64,000 nucleotides of DNA, taken from the NCBI GenBank assembly GCA_003415625.1, contig PYIU01000007.1, positions 2,418,001-2,482,000 of the forward strand, in the 5' to 3' direction. Shown piece by piece: positions 1 to 10,853 of this stretch. This stretch comes from Aquanectria penicillioides (lineage: Eukaryota > Ascomycota > Sordariomycetes > Hypocreales > Nectriaceae). A program made the position numbers and the translations under genes. Position 1 is the stretch's first letter, and the number at the start of each line of letters is the position of its first letter. The notes under the pieces were generated by a model. It did no database searches, had not been told where the DNA came from, and was given only the letters and a program-made list of their open reading frames with translations.

Positions 1-891
1 GCTTGGCTGAGGAACTTCCCCATGCCCGTCTGCCTGCCGACCCTCCCCGGCTGGCTCGGCTCAATCCATGCACTGACTGTCCTTGTTGGTTACTTCATCA
101 GTCTCTCTCCTCTGCTTGTCTGCATTCTAATTCTATAACCGACAGATACATGACTTCACGTACATGGCAGCAGAGCAATTGATATCTCAAGGCCGCCCAT
201 TTGTGTGTTGTTTGAAATCGATTACCACGTTTCCTCCCTCTCAATCACTTTCAATGCTTGTCTGTGGTCCGCCTGAAACTAATCCTCATGGTATCGCTAC
301 CCCGAAGCCCCGAGCCGAAAAATCCGAGCCACCACCAACCCAAAGCACGGACGAATCTAGTCTAGTGGTCGACGGCCAGGGTTCGTCAATCTTTTGGTCT
401 CCCTTGCAAAAGTCAACTCCATCAATTGATTTCTCACCTTACCACCGAAAACGTGAAAATTACAACCATTAGATGAAAATAGGACATGAAGCTAACGAGA
501 AACTAACGGAAAACAAAAGAAAATGAAAAAAAAAAAGGCGGGGGGGACGGCTTCGAATCACTAGTAGAATCAACCTTCCCCATGCACTGAGTTCCGTCCA
601 TCCTTCCCACAAATGCCTAGCTTGTCTGGATGAGCAGAGTTTAACAGTTAACTTTTGGAGAGATTCGATAGTATTAAGGCGTCTCTTCAGAATACATCGT
701 ACTCAAATGAGAAAAAGCGAACTAAATGATGTTTGCCCATATGCATCCATCTTGATGGCCAGGAATGCGAACAACCACCATCAGTCATGCTGTTGTTTGT
801 ACGAAGATGCCCTCATCCATCCCTTCCTTGACTCTGTCCCCCTTTTGTCAAACAAGCACCGCACACCTGAAGTTCTCTAGATTGGTCAAGC
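1..891. other. Intergenic; no gene supported
   Basis: The region holds a T/C-rich stretch near 90-260 and a short A-rich run near 524-537. The longest open frames (about 100 codons) have low-complexity translations and no family features. It is probably the 3' flank of the branching enzyme gene and the outer flank of a gene beyond the window. Confidence 0.5.
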
Positions 892-3420
892 TTACTGACT
901 CAGTGTCGATTCGAGGGCCAAGACCTAATGTTTGGTCAGAGTACAGATACCACGTTAACAAAACGGTCGTCTTGTTTACTTACCATTGCTGTTCGGCATG
1001 GCACATACACGTGCGTCCAGTTCTTTCGTCCATTCCATTCCATCGGTGTGGTAAAGAACCTGGTGCTCTCGTCAACCCGGTCATGGCCTCCCACATCCTT
1101 CGAGTCAGTGGAGAGGATAGTTCTATAAGTTCCTGCCGCTTCGATGCCGATCCGGTAGTCACTGAAGCTTTCATTGGTATGAAAATTGAAAATGAAAACG
1201 AGACCAGCTCTCTCAAACACAATCACCTTGTCTTTCTCGTTCTTGAGTGAAATGTATGCTTGAGGAGCCGCTAGCCAGCCATACTTGGCCTCGGTTTGGT
1301 TCATAAGTCGATCAAAGTTGTTTAGGAACTGGTATCGGAGGAGATTGTCTTCCGTCAGGTTGAGTTGGCGTCGGGCATACCAAAATGAGTTGTTGTTGCC
1401 TTCTCGCGGAAAGTCCAACCACTCGGGATGGCCAAACTCGTTACCTTCAAAGTTGAGGTATCCCTCACCACCCAGCCCATGGGTCAAGAGGCGAATCATT
1501 TTGTGAAGGGCCATTCCTCGATCAATTGTCGCAGTCAATGGCGACAGAACTGACATGTTCGTATACATCTCGGCATCGCACAAATGCATCATCAACGTCT
1601 TGTCGCCAACCAGCCTGTAGAAGATGTCAATGGGACTCATAAATATAATGCGGGTGAAAATCACTCACGCTTGGTCGTGACTTTCGCAGTAGGCGATCGT
1701 CTTCTCTCCATGGCGTCGGTTCGTGAGTGTGTGGCAGATATTTGCAATGTCCCAATTTTCATCCTTGACTTCCTTCAAAATTTTGATCCACATGTCAGGG
1801 ATAGCCATGGCCAGTCGGTAATCGAACCCGACACCGCCAAGTGCCAATGGTAGGCATAGAGCAGGCATTCCAGACACGTCTTCTGCGATTGTAATACACT
1901 TGGGGTACAGATTATGTAGCATCTCGTTGGCTAGCATGAGATACACGACTGCCTCCTCATCTACCTCAGAGCCGAAATACTCGTGGTAGCCACCGGAGAA
2001 ACCGCTACCAACGTCAGTATATAGGACATGATCCGAAATAAATAAAACAAAGTGATTGAACTTACGTTCCCATCCCGTGGTGGATGTAGAGCATGCTGGT
2101 GACACCGTCGAATCGGAAGCCGTCAAATTGGTACTCGTCCATCCAGAACCGGAGGTTACTGAGAAGGAACCGTAGGACTTCGTGATGGCCATAGTTGAAG
2201 AGCCTGCTGTCCCATTGATCGTGATTGCCCTTGCCGCCACCATGAAAGTACTGATGATCAGTACCATCGAAGTTGTTGAGACCATCAAGCACATTCTTAG
2301 AGGCGTGGCTGTGGACCACATCTAGAAGCACAACAATGCCAAGGCTATGAGCCGTGTCAATAAGCTCTTTCAGGTCTTCTGGGGGCCCATATCGGCTGCT
2401 GGCAGCAAAAAAGCTGTTCACTTGATATCCGAAGCTAGCGTAATAAGCATGCTCCATGACAGCCATTAGCTGGATTACGTTGTATCCAAGCGAATGAATT
2501 CTAGGAAGCATGTTCTTGGTGAACTCTTTGTAGGTGGCAACACGCTCCTCGTTAGTGGAGATGCCAACATGGGCTTCGTACACACGTGCGCTCGCAGGCT
2601 TATCTGGCCGGGGGTGCTTGAACTTGTACCTCTCATTCGAAGGAGGGTTCCAGAAATGGGCTTCGTATGCTGGTGATACTGACAAGTCTTGGGTCACATA
2701 CTTGATCCAGGCAGGGAGGCGGTCGACCCTTTCACCGTTTGGCAAATCGAGAGAGACCTGGATTTCAAGGCGTTAGAGCCGGATTGCATGAAGAGGAATT
2801 GACAAATAAAGCATACCTTGAGCTTAGAGTTGTGTGGGATAGCAGGATTCCCATCTTTGGGGGGGACGGTAATCTCGAACACACCGTAGTCATCCTTCTT
2901 CATAGGATGGGTCGTACGGTCCCAATTGTCTGAACCAGCGTTAGCATTGGTAGTGGTCGTAAGCGGACCGCGACCTTACTGAATTCTCCGACGAGGTAGG
3001 CAGCAACAGCATTGGGGGCCCATTCACGGTAGACGACGTTGTTTTTCTGGTCTACGTTGAGACCAAATTTCTCGGTACCCTAACGAGCAACTCAGCTACT
3101 GCTTGTACCTTCAGGTGCTGTGGGAAAACGTACCCTGCTAAACTGTTCAAGACTACCCTCAGTGGCATTGATGGAATTGATCCATTCATGAGCCTTTGCA
3201 TAACGTCGCTTCAGCACATCGCTGAATGGAGACAACCACGGGTCAAGTTTGACAACGCCTAGGAATGGCTGTTAATGCAACTTGTGACGAGATATCAGAT
3301 CATCACATGTCAAAAGAGGTGCTCACCTGTGCCATCATTGGGAACGTCGGTTTCTTGAGCAACTTCATTGGAACGGCCGAAATCCAACCGATTGGAGGAA
3401 GACTCAACGACAGCAGCCAT
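892..3420 (-). CDS. gbe1: 1,4-alpha-glucan branching enzyme (glycogen branching, GH13)
   Basis: Makes alpha-1,6 branches in glycogen in the cytosol by cutting an alpha-1,4 chain and moving it to a 6-hydroxyl. I read eight exons and seven short introns, about 700 residues, the usual family length. The N-terminal part has the CBM48-type region (EWAPNAV). The GH13 regions are in order: [18 protein letters not shown] (nucleophile Asp), AEDVSG (acid/base Glu) and [30 protein letters not shown] is typical of the family. The last intron (GTAAGT donor near 986, TCTGAC branch, CATTAG acceptor) leads to a short final exon ending ALESTLSQ and a TAA at 892-894; without that splice the frame ends in unrelated residues. 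The start is the ATG at 3420-3418, reading [10 protein letters not shown]; a longer in-frame upstream extension looks like leader. Divergent from the Mcx1 gene. Confidence 0.95.
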
Positions 3421-4550
3421 AGCGAAAGCTGTGAAGTCGCAGAAGTGATGGTGGCGAAGACGAAAAGATGGTAGAGGAGAGGCGGGGTAGTTCGGCGAGG
3501 TCGTGTTGTGAGCTTCAGCTTTAAATGTTGAGCTAGCTGAGACAGTGGAAAGCGTCGAAGTCCAGACCACAGCTGTTGGCTGGAAAAAGGGAGGCCGGCA
3601 GTGGAACCACGCAGCTCTGGAACGAGGACCTTGAGTGATGGAACGCCGAAGGTGAGGAGAAGAAAACAAGATTGGTGATATCTGAGACTTGGTTCTTATC
3701 CTGCCTGCCCCTAACAACCGCTTGAACTCGGTACCTAGGTAGCTTTATCGATAAAGTGCCTACCCAGTTTGGGATGACGTCGAGATGGCGTTTTCCCCAA
3801 CGCCTGGTACGTACTGTTTTCGTTTCGGCAGACGCCGTATGAACGTAGGTACCCTCTCAAGTACCTACTGTCGTGGATTGCGGCGTACTATGTAATGTAG
3901 GCGCAATGCGCGCATCTGTGCGGCGCCATTTTGGGCCACCAAGTGAAGAAAACTGGCGTGATGCAGAGGATTTTGCCACTTGATCGTCTATCTGCCTTTC
4001 TGACAATCATCTACACTGGGCAAGGTGCAGATCATGTGGTGAGGGTAATGCGCCTGCCAACCTAGTCGTAACCCCCCTACTACAGGCACCTACCGACCTA
4101 GGGTAGGGTACCTAGCTTGTGGGCCTGCGGGTACCACTGTCGTTCCGGCTCTCCATAAGCCAAGTACCTACCTTTGCCGCTGGGGTGCTGCTTCTCCGAA
4201 CTCACCGAGAGCGGCGACCTTCGGTTGACTGGTTCCATCTTCGAGAACAACACTAGCACCAACAACCTCGTGAAGCTCTGGACTCCAATCTCTCACCTGT
4301 CTTCAAGCGCACCGTCATATTTAGTAGGTTGTTTAAATTTCAGCCTCTAGCTCCAAACTCTCGTTGCCGTACTTCCCTTGAGTGATAAACTTCCCCCCAT
4401 CGGCTCACTACCGCTCGCCCGCCACAAGCCGTACCCGCCCCCGCATCCGTATCCTATCTTCACGTCGCCTTAGCAGCCTCGCTAAAATCGGTCGACAGTC
4501 TCCTGACTCTATGTCCTGGACTTCTATTATGTGACTTGCATGCACACACA
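3421..4550. promoter_or_regulatory. Divergent promoter region between gbe1 and mcx1
   Basis: About 1.1 kb separates two divergent starts. It contains several GGTACCTAGG/CCTACC-type elements (near 3731-3740 and 4085-4150) and pyrimidine-rich stretches near 4380-4500 before the Mcx1 start. No coding frame with protein-like composition was seen. No specific regulator site can be named. Confidence 0.5.
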
Positions 4551-6398
4551 ATGCCGCCCTTCGTAAGGGTGCTTCCCCACGCCCCTCGGGCTCTTCGTTC
4601 CGCTTCCAACCCCCTTCTGCGACCATTACCTCGTCCGGTCTCCTGTCCATGTCACAGGCAACTATCCGTTTCTTGCTCGCGAGCCGCCTCTAGGCGGACC
4701 ACGGACTTCAACTCTGGATTTACAGGCACCTATGATCCTTCAATCGATTCCGGGCGAGGGCCCATGTTTAATAAAGCCAATTTCGGCGTACCTCAGTTCT
4801 ACCCACGCGACCTGAAGAAGCGAGTGGACGATTATGTTGTTGGCCAGGACCGGGCGAAGAAGACGATATGTTCCACCATCTTCAACCATTATCAGAACCT
4901 CCGCCGTAGGCACCAACACGAGCACGAAGAGCGGAATAGGCGCGATAAGATAATGCGACAGAGGTTTGCTAGAGACAGGGAACTGCATCAGAAGCGCCGC
5001 GAGATGCATTCCGTCGAAGGTCAGCGAGTGCCTGGTTGTATCCCTGCACGTTACGCAACTGATGATCTTCAAGACGAGTTTCCGGGACACAATGAGTCTG
5101 TCCGCCACATCCACGATGGGCAAGAGTTTGATGATGATGCCATTGAACATCTTTATGAACCTGAGGACCCTTCGATCCCCCAACATGTTAAGATCGACAA
5201 GAGCAATCTCTTGTTGATCGGACCGACGGGTGTTGGTAAAACATACATATTAGAGTGAGGCCCTACCACAACATATTGTGTGACCGATGGTGATGTGCTG
5301 ACTACCTGAAGAACTCTGAGTAAAAAAATCAACGTTCCGTTCTCTATCTGTGATTGCAACTCCTTCACTCAAGCCGGATACATTGGGCAGGATGTTGAGA
5401 CATGCATCGAACGACTGCTCATCGAATCGAACTACGATATAAAAGCGACGGAACATGGAATTGTTGTCCTGGATGAGTTTGACAAGATTGCTAGACGGGA
5501 GACCACGACCGGCCGAGACGTTGGTGGCGAAGGGGTGCAACAGGCTTTGTTGAAGCTCGTTGAAGGGACCAAGGTCACCATCAATGTCAAGGACAACCGC
5601 TCATCCAGATCAACACCTCCTATCACAACTAACTACAACTCCAGCGGCTCGTCTTCCTCCTCCCCACAAACTGCCCCGCCAGGTGGCAAGGTCGACCAGT
5701 ATACGATCGATACCACCAATATTCTATTCGTTTTTTGTGGTGCATTCGTCGGACTGGACAAGGCAATCATGAAACGGGTGGCCAAGCCAACCATGGGATT
5801 TGGCGGAGAACTTCGTGGTCGTTCATCGGTATCTGGGAACAAACAGGTTCTCCCGCCAGAAACTTACAGCCATCTCCCACACCACAACCCACAATCCGCA
5901 TCCTCCTTCACACCACTAGACTTGGCCACACCATCAGATCTTCAGGCATTTGGCTTCATTCCAGAACTAATTGGTCGACTTCACAACATCTCCGCGCTTA
6001 GTCCTCTTTCCCAAGACGATCTTTTCCGTATATTGACAGAGCCTCGCAATAGCCTTGTTGCACAATACACGGCTCTGTTCGAAACTTACCCGTCTCGCCT
6101 CTACTTTACAGAGAAGGCGCTGTACGCCATCGCGGAGCGAGCAGCAGCAACGGGAACTGGTGCTCGAGGCTTGAAGATGGAGATGGAGCGGGTACTTGCT
6201 GAACCTATGTTTGATGCACCAATGCCCTATGTGCTTATCACGGAGGCATGTGTCAAGGGGACGGAGAAGGCAGCATATTGGGGCAAGGAAGGCCGGTTCG
6301 AATTGGACAGGCGAATGCAGGAGGAGGAGATAAATCCCAGCACGGATCCATCAGCGACATTTGAACGATATAGGGAAGCTGGGCATAGCGGAGGCTGA
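4551..6398 (+). CDS. mcx1: Mitochondrial ClpX-type AAA+ ATPase (Mcx1)
   Basis: ClpX-family unfoldase, expected in the mitochondrial matrix. Two exons: 4551-5254 and 5312-6398, joined across a 57-nt GTGAGG...AAG intron. This gives a continuous Walker A (GPTGVGKT) followed by the sensor helix and VLDEFDKIARR (Walker B), then GEGVQQALLKLVEGT, FVFCGAFVGLD, GFIPELIGR (arginine finger region) and TGARGLKMEME (sensor 2). All are ClpX hallmarks. About 596 residues. The N-terminus is Arg/Ser-rich and hydrophobic, as for a mitochondrial presequence, and there is no ClpX zinc-binding domain, as in yeast Mcx1. Low-complexity inserts (Ser/Pro/Asn-rich around residues 350-375) are fungal additions. An in-frame ATG 15 nt upstream (4536) is an alternative start. 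Confidence 0.93.
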
Positions 6399-6726
6399 TG
6401 AGTGGCATATATCTTTGTTGACGATGAGGTGTATGGAGCATATCAGGTCCTTTCGAAGTGTTAGATGGAATTTCTGGGCAACTAGGCCAATCAATAGTAC
6501 GTGCACATTTGGCAAGGACTTGGGAAGACAAGCGGCAAAGTTTCAAACAGACTCGACTCGGGTTCCGTTGTTGTAGTACAGTATTTACACCAAGAAGGCT
6601 TGATTCCTCTGGAGTCACCTCGAAACCCCCAGCCATACCCATGTTCTAAAGACATTTTACACACGGATACGTCTCCATGAGTCACCCCATCTTCTAGCAC
6701 AAAGGAAAAGATGTCGTGTGTTGACT
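6399..6726. other. Convergent 3' flanks of mcx1 and cox5
   Basis: The 328-base spacer lies between two converging stop codons. Only short frames occur. It presumably holds both 3' UTRs and polyadenylation signals, none of which I can place exactly. Confidence 0.4.
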
Positions 6727-7625
6727 TTAGTTGCCCTTGGGAGGGGACTGGACCATACCCTTGCCGCTGTAGCCGGGCGAGGTGATACCGGTGAAGGGAT
6801 CGGATTTTTGGTTCTGGAAGCATACAAGTTAGCGGCTATGTTTCCTGGATACAACTGTTGGCGGTGAAGACGTACGATGAGGAACTCGTTGCTCTGCTCC
6901 TGGTACTCCTGGGACATGGTGTAGGGAACGGGCTTAGCGAAGAAGCGGACGAGGCCGAAGAGGCCGAAGGAGACACCAAGACCGATGGCGACGCCCCAAG
7001 CAACGCGAGCACCGCTTCCAGGGGGGTCGGCGGCGCGGGGACCGTGAGGGCCGAAAGCGATCCAGTATGCTGTTGAGACAGTTTGAGTTAGTTTTCTGGA
7101 TCTGATGCACGGTGGTGGGAGGAGGCAGGGGTGTGGATGTTTAGCCGTTTGAGCGAGCCATTGCCCAAGCTTCGGCTACCAATCAGAAAAGAGAATTGAC
7201 TACATGATGCAATTGAGGCTCTGGCAAGACCTCGATGCAAGGCTGAAGTGTGCTGTGGAGGAGTTGTGGAGTGAATTGATGTTTTGAGGGGGGGGGGGGG
7301 GCGGTGTTGTGGTCGTGTGGGAAGTAACTTTTGGGATGACGAGGTTGACGGCGGTGATTTCTCTCGGCTACGTGGGAGGTATTTTCGTGGACGTACCGGC
7401 CTTCTTCTCCTGGAGAGTGAGCTCGTTCCAGTTGACCTGCATGCGGTCACGGAGAGCCATCCAAAGGTCGGCCTGCTCCTGAAGGGGCATGCCCTCCCAT
7501 CGCTTCTCGATGTTGGCGAGGGTCGGGTTGGAGATGGCGTGAGACGAGGCGGCTCGGGTCGCGATGGCAGGCGAGCTGCGCACCAGGCTCTTGCGCAGCA
7601 GGTTGGACGCCTGAGTGCGCAGCAT
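6727..7625 (-). CDS. cox5: Cytochrome c oxidase subunit V (Cox5; COX4 family), mitochondrial
   Basis: Nuclear-encoded inner-membrane subunit of complex IV. Three exons: the first encodes an Arg/Ser-rich presequence starting MLRTQASNLLRK and the matrix domain (ANIEKRWEGMP, WNELTLQEKKA). The second carries YWIAFGPHGPRA and the single membrane helix (VAWGVAIGLGVSFGLFGLVR), then the family-typical TMSQEYQEQSNEFL. The third encodes NQKSDPFTGITSPGYSGKG and ends PPKGN at a TAA (6727-6729). Intron 1 is long for this genome (about 320 nt) and includes a run of 14 G (7288-7301). Intron 2 is about 55 nt with a GTACGT donor. The start is the ATG at 7625-7623; an ATG 48 nt upstream in frame is less likely because it would bury the presequence. 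Confidence 0.93.
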
Positions 7626-8333
7626 TGTGACGGATGAGGTGGCGGAAAGAAGGGACTCGAGGAACGGAATCAATTGAGGATGCTCGAGAGCAAGATCGCA
7701 AGGCGGGCGGCGTGCGGGTCGAAGGAGTTTGTGAGAGGTTCGACGGGACGAGGTTTATTGCTGGCGAGTTCGAGCCGGAGCAAATTCGAGCAATCGTATG
7801 ATGGGCCCCGTGCCAGCTGCCCCGGGAGATGCTCGGCTAGACGGGTGACTTAACTCAATTGGTGCATATCACGTGATATTACTCATCCGCCTTGCTGCTT
7901 TTGGGGCCAAGTGGTGACCATTAGGAATTTAATCCTTCCTTATTGGCTATGAACATGACGCCAATGTCATAAATTCTGCCTGCACAATCTCAGACCACTT
8001 CCTCGAAAAAGTGAAATTGGAAGTGATCGTTGCAAAAGATAACGACTAAGCAGTCTAGTGCATATTCAATCGCCTGGTCAATTGCAAAATTTACTGTCTC
8101 AATTACTTATTATTTCTAATTGACTGCCCAATTTGCGCCGGAAAACTCCGGAAGCGCACCAGATTGGAGATTGTGCCGTTTCAATCGAAACAGGCATGTA
8201 TGTACATAATCTACAGTCCCACGAACGCCTGATCTTTCCCTACACCCATGAGCGGCGAGGACAGGGGGCCACCCATTGAAGCCCCTCATGCCATGAATTA
8301 CCGCTACTCCTCTATTTCATATCTAATAAGTTC
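7626..8333. promoter_or_regulatory. cox5 upstream region and MFS 3' flank
   Basis: About 700 bases between the cox5 start and the ancestral MFS stop, both on the minus strand. The half nearest the MFS gene is AT-rich. A CACGTGAT E-box-like element lies near 7869-7876. No coding frame is supported. Confidence 0.4.
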
Positions 8334-10088
8334 CTAAAACTCTACACCGAAGAAGTTGTGCTTTCGGATCCTCTCACCGTACTTGAGGAAGATCAACGGT
8401 ACCGGAATCATAGCCACTGCGATGAACGCCAAGAGAGAGGTACCCCATCCGTATCCCAGCCTGTCATACATCTTTCCCCCGCAAGGGGTAAAAGTGCCCC
8501 CATTAAGGAACGGAGAACAGTGCTTGCGGACATGGCCGATGCGGCGTATTGGGCATATGCATCAACCAAGTAAACTGAGGTCCCCATCTATTCGATGTTA
8601 GTAGCCGCTTAGATTTCCTTGGCGCGAATGTCTTACCATGCTACAAATCATTCCAAGTCCGAGAAATGCAGTCCCTAGAATGGGAAGAATCCAATGTTCA
8701 TTCTTCTCGGCGGTCCAGCCGTACAAGAAAAGGCCTAGGGGGACTGTGAACGAGGCAATGATCAAGACCGGCAACCGGTATTCTGGCTTTGCCTCTCCTC
8801 CATTCTTCTTTGTCAGACGTTGAGACAGAGAGTCCGAAGTGATACCCGCAATGAAGAGCCCGATGACGGAACCAATTCCAAGTCCCAAGTAAGCAAGTCC
8901 CACAGAACCGGTGGAGAATCCGTATTGTCCCTCAAAGAGGGATGGCATAGCAGTGAAGATAAGGTATAAGTATCCATAAACGATCGCCATATAGAGTGAG
9001 AGGAGAAAAACAATCGGCGAGAAGAGCAGCATCTTTGTGGGCCGGAAAATTGCTTGCCGAAAGAGCTGCTTCGCCGTGTGACCTGTGTCGGCAGCGGAAC
9101 GAAGCTTCATATTTCCACTCTCCTTTTGGAGTCTCTTTGTCTTCTGTTGAAGAATGGTAGTAGCATTTGTTTCACGCATAAAGATAAAGTTCGTCAACGT
9201 GATTGCTCCGGCCTAGAGTACGGCAGTATTAGCAAAGAGCACGGAGTGGAGAGGCGTCACAACTTACCACTATGGCCACTACCCAGAACGTCCAACGCCA
9301 ACTTTTGTTTTGAGTCAAATATCCACCAGCTAAGATGATATGTTAGACGATACAGGGTTTGAACCATCTGGATACAAGTGAACCCACCAATCGGCCCAAT
9401 AATGGGGCCTGTAATGGGGCCCAAGATCCAAGAAGCCATTGCAGCTCCGCGTTTCTCTTTGGAAATCATATCGGCCAGTGTGCCAGCTCCTAGTGCGAGG
9501 GGACAACATCCTGCGAGTCCAGCCAAAAACCGGAGCGCGATGAGGCCGCCCAAGTTTGGAGCCTTGGCGCATGCAATGTTGAAGACGATAAACAATACAT
9601 TGCAAATATTGTAAATGTGTAGTCGACCGTACATCTCGGACAGCGGGGCAAGGACTAGAGGGCCAAATGAGTAGCCTAAGAGATAGACTGAGACAATAAA
9701 AGAGGCTAGCTCGAGATTCGTGGAATGGAACTCCTCCATAACCTGCTCAATGCCGGGCGCAAAGATGGAAGATGCAAGCGGACTGAAATCTGTTAGAGTA
9801 CGGTTATCAAGGTGCCAAAGGGGCGTATTCTTAAGTGAAAACTGACGTGACAAATGTAATTGAAGACACGAGGGATACGGTCATAGTCTTCTTTCCCATG
9901 GACCAGTTGTGCGGGTTTGCAGGGTCATCTGGTCCGTCCCAATCAACGATGTTGGGATCGCGAGGAGTTGGTTCCTCGAAATCCACGGAAGTCGAGCCAG
10001 TCTCGAGATCCTTGGAATTTCGAGCATCAGGAGTCGGTGTTGGGGTGCTCCCACTTCCCAGGCGATTGTCGGCATTCGTGGCCGTCAT
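8334..10088 (-). CDS. MFS multidrug transporter (DHA1 drug:H+ antiporter type), frame broken near the C-terminus
   Basis: Predicted plasma-membrane drug/H+ antiporter. After a polar N-terminus ending near [13 protein letters not shown] (the usual DHA1 entry), it shows the loop 2-3 signature ([10 protein letters not shown]), [22 protein letters not shown] and the motif C region [32 protein letters not shown]. The central loop is charged and a second six-helix half follows. Five exons are needed; introns use GTCAGT, GTGGGT, GTAAGT and GTAAGA donors. In the last exon, after GALLPLAG, the frame breaks in a GGGGGAAAG run (8473-8480). As read, translation stops at 8408-8410. One extra base would restore [16 protein letters not shown] (helix 12) and a normal tail to the TAG at 8334. 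Divergent from the Zn2Cys6 gene, which may regulate it. Substrate unknown. Confidence 0.85.
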
Positions 10089-10853
10089 GATGTATTAGTC
10101 CTTGTATAGATTTCTTAAATCTGAGATCAATGCTTCTTGAAGTCGGGTATGAATGACGAGCACGTTATCCTTCGACCATGGAAAAGCTGTCTGGGGCACA
10201 CTGGATGCTATTGAATACTTATACGTTCGGTAGGTAAGGATTAAAAAAGGGAACAGCAAATTGAGAGGGACAGGGAATGCATGGTGTTATAAAGGCGAGC
10301 CCTACAACCGTCCGAACCTGACCAGGCTGGCCCGGCTCCGGCGCCGGGCGTCAAAGTAGTGTGAGCCCCCGAAGATTAGAACGCGAGCCCTTGATTGACA
10401 TTCTGTCCAAAAAGCGTTGGGCTGAGCTAGGTGCGCTAAGCTGCTGCTGGTACATGCCGGAGGTAAGAGGTCAAGATCCGGAGGTGCCTACGAAGCCCAG
10501 CGGACTACCTACAATCCCCGAGTTATCTACATCCCTACATGTAGAGGGAGATTTCTCAATGCAGTTTCATTTTGAGTCACGCTCGCTAAACAGTTGACCA
10601 GTAGTATTGTTGGACTCCCTGCATCTTTTGCAGTTGATCAGATGAGTCGGACGGATGAGGTGGATGCTGTCGTCCGGCCGGTGTCCGGGTCCGAGCCCGC
10701 GGAGATTCCCCATGGAAACTCCGCGGACCCTCCCCAAACCCGTTACCTCTGATACTAAACCATATTCCCCTCTCGGCTTGCATGCCTTCGGAATATTGGG
10801 ACCAGTAATTCGACTGTGATTGTCTTTAAATCTTATCTGATTGATAGGCCAGA
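10089..10853. promoter_or_regulatory. Shared divergent promoter of the MFS transporter and Zn2Cys6 gene
   Basis: A 765-base spacer between divergent start codons. It contains CGG/CCG-rich segments (around 10331-10345 and 10672-10700, for example GGCCGG and GTCCGGGTCC), the kind of triplets Zn2Cys6 dimers bind. No exact palindromic operator can be assigned by eye. Confidence 0.45.

Noticed and set aside
164..472. 102-codon plus-strand frame at the window start
   Set aside because: Low-complexity Pro/Ser composition, no family feature, no splice signals, and lies in probable 3' flank.
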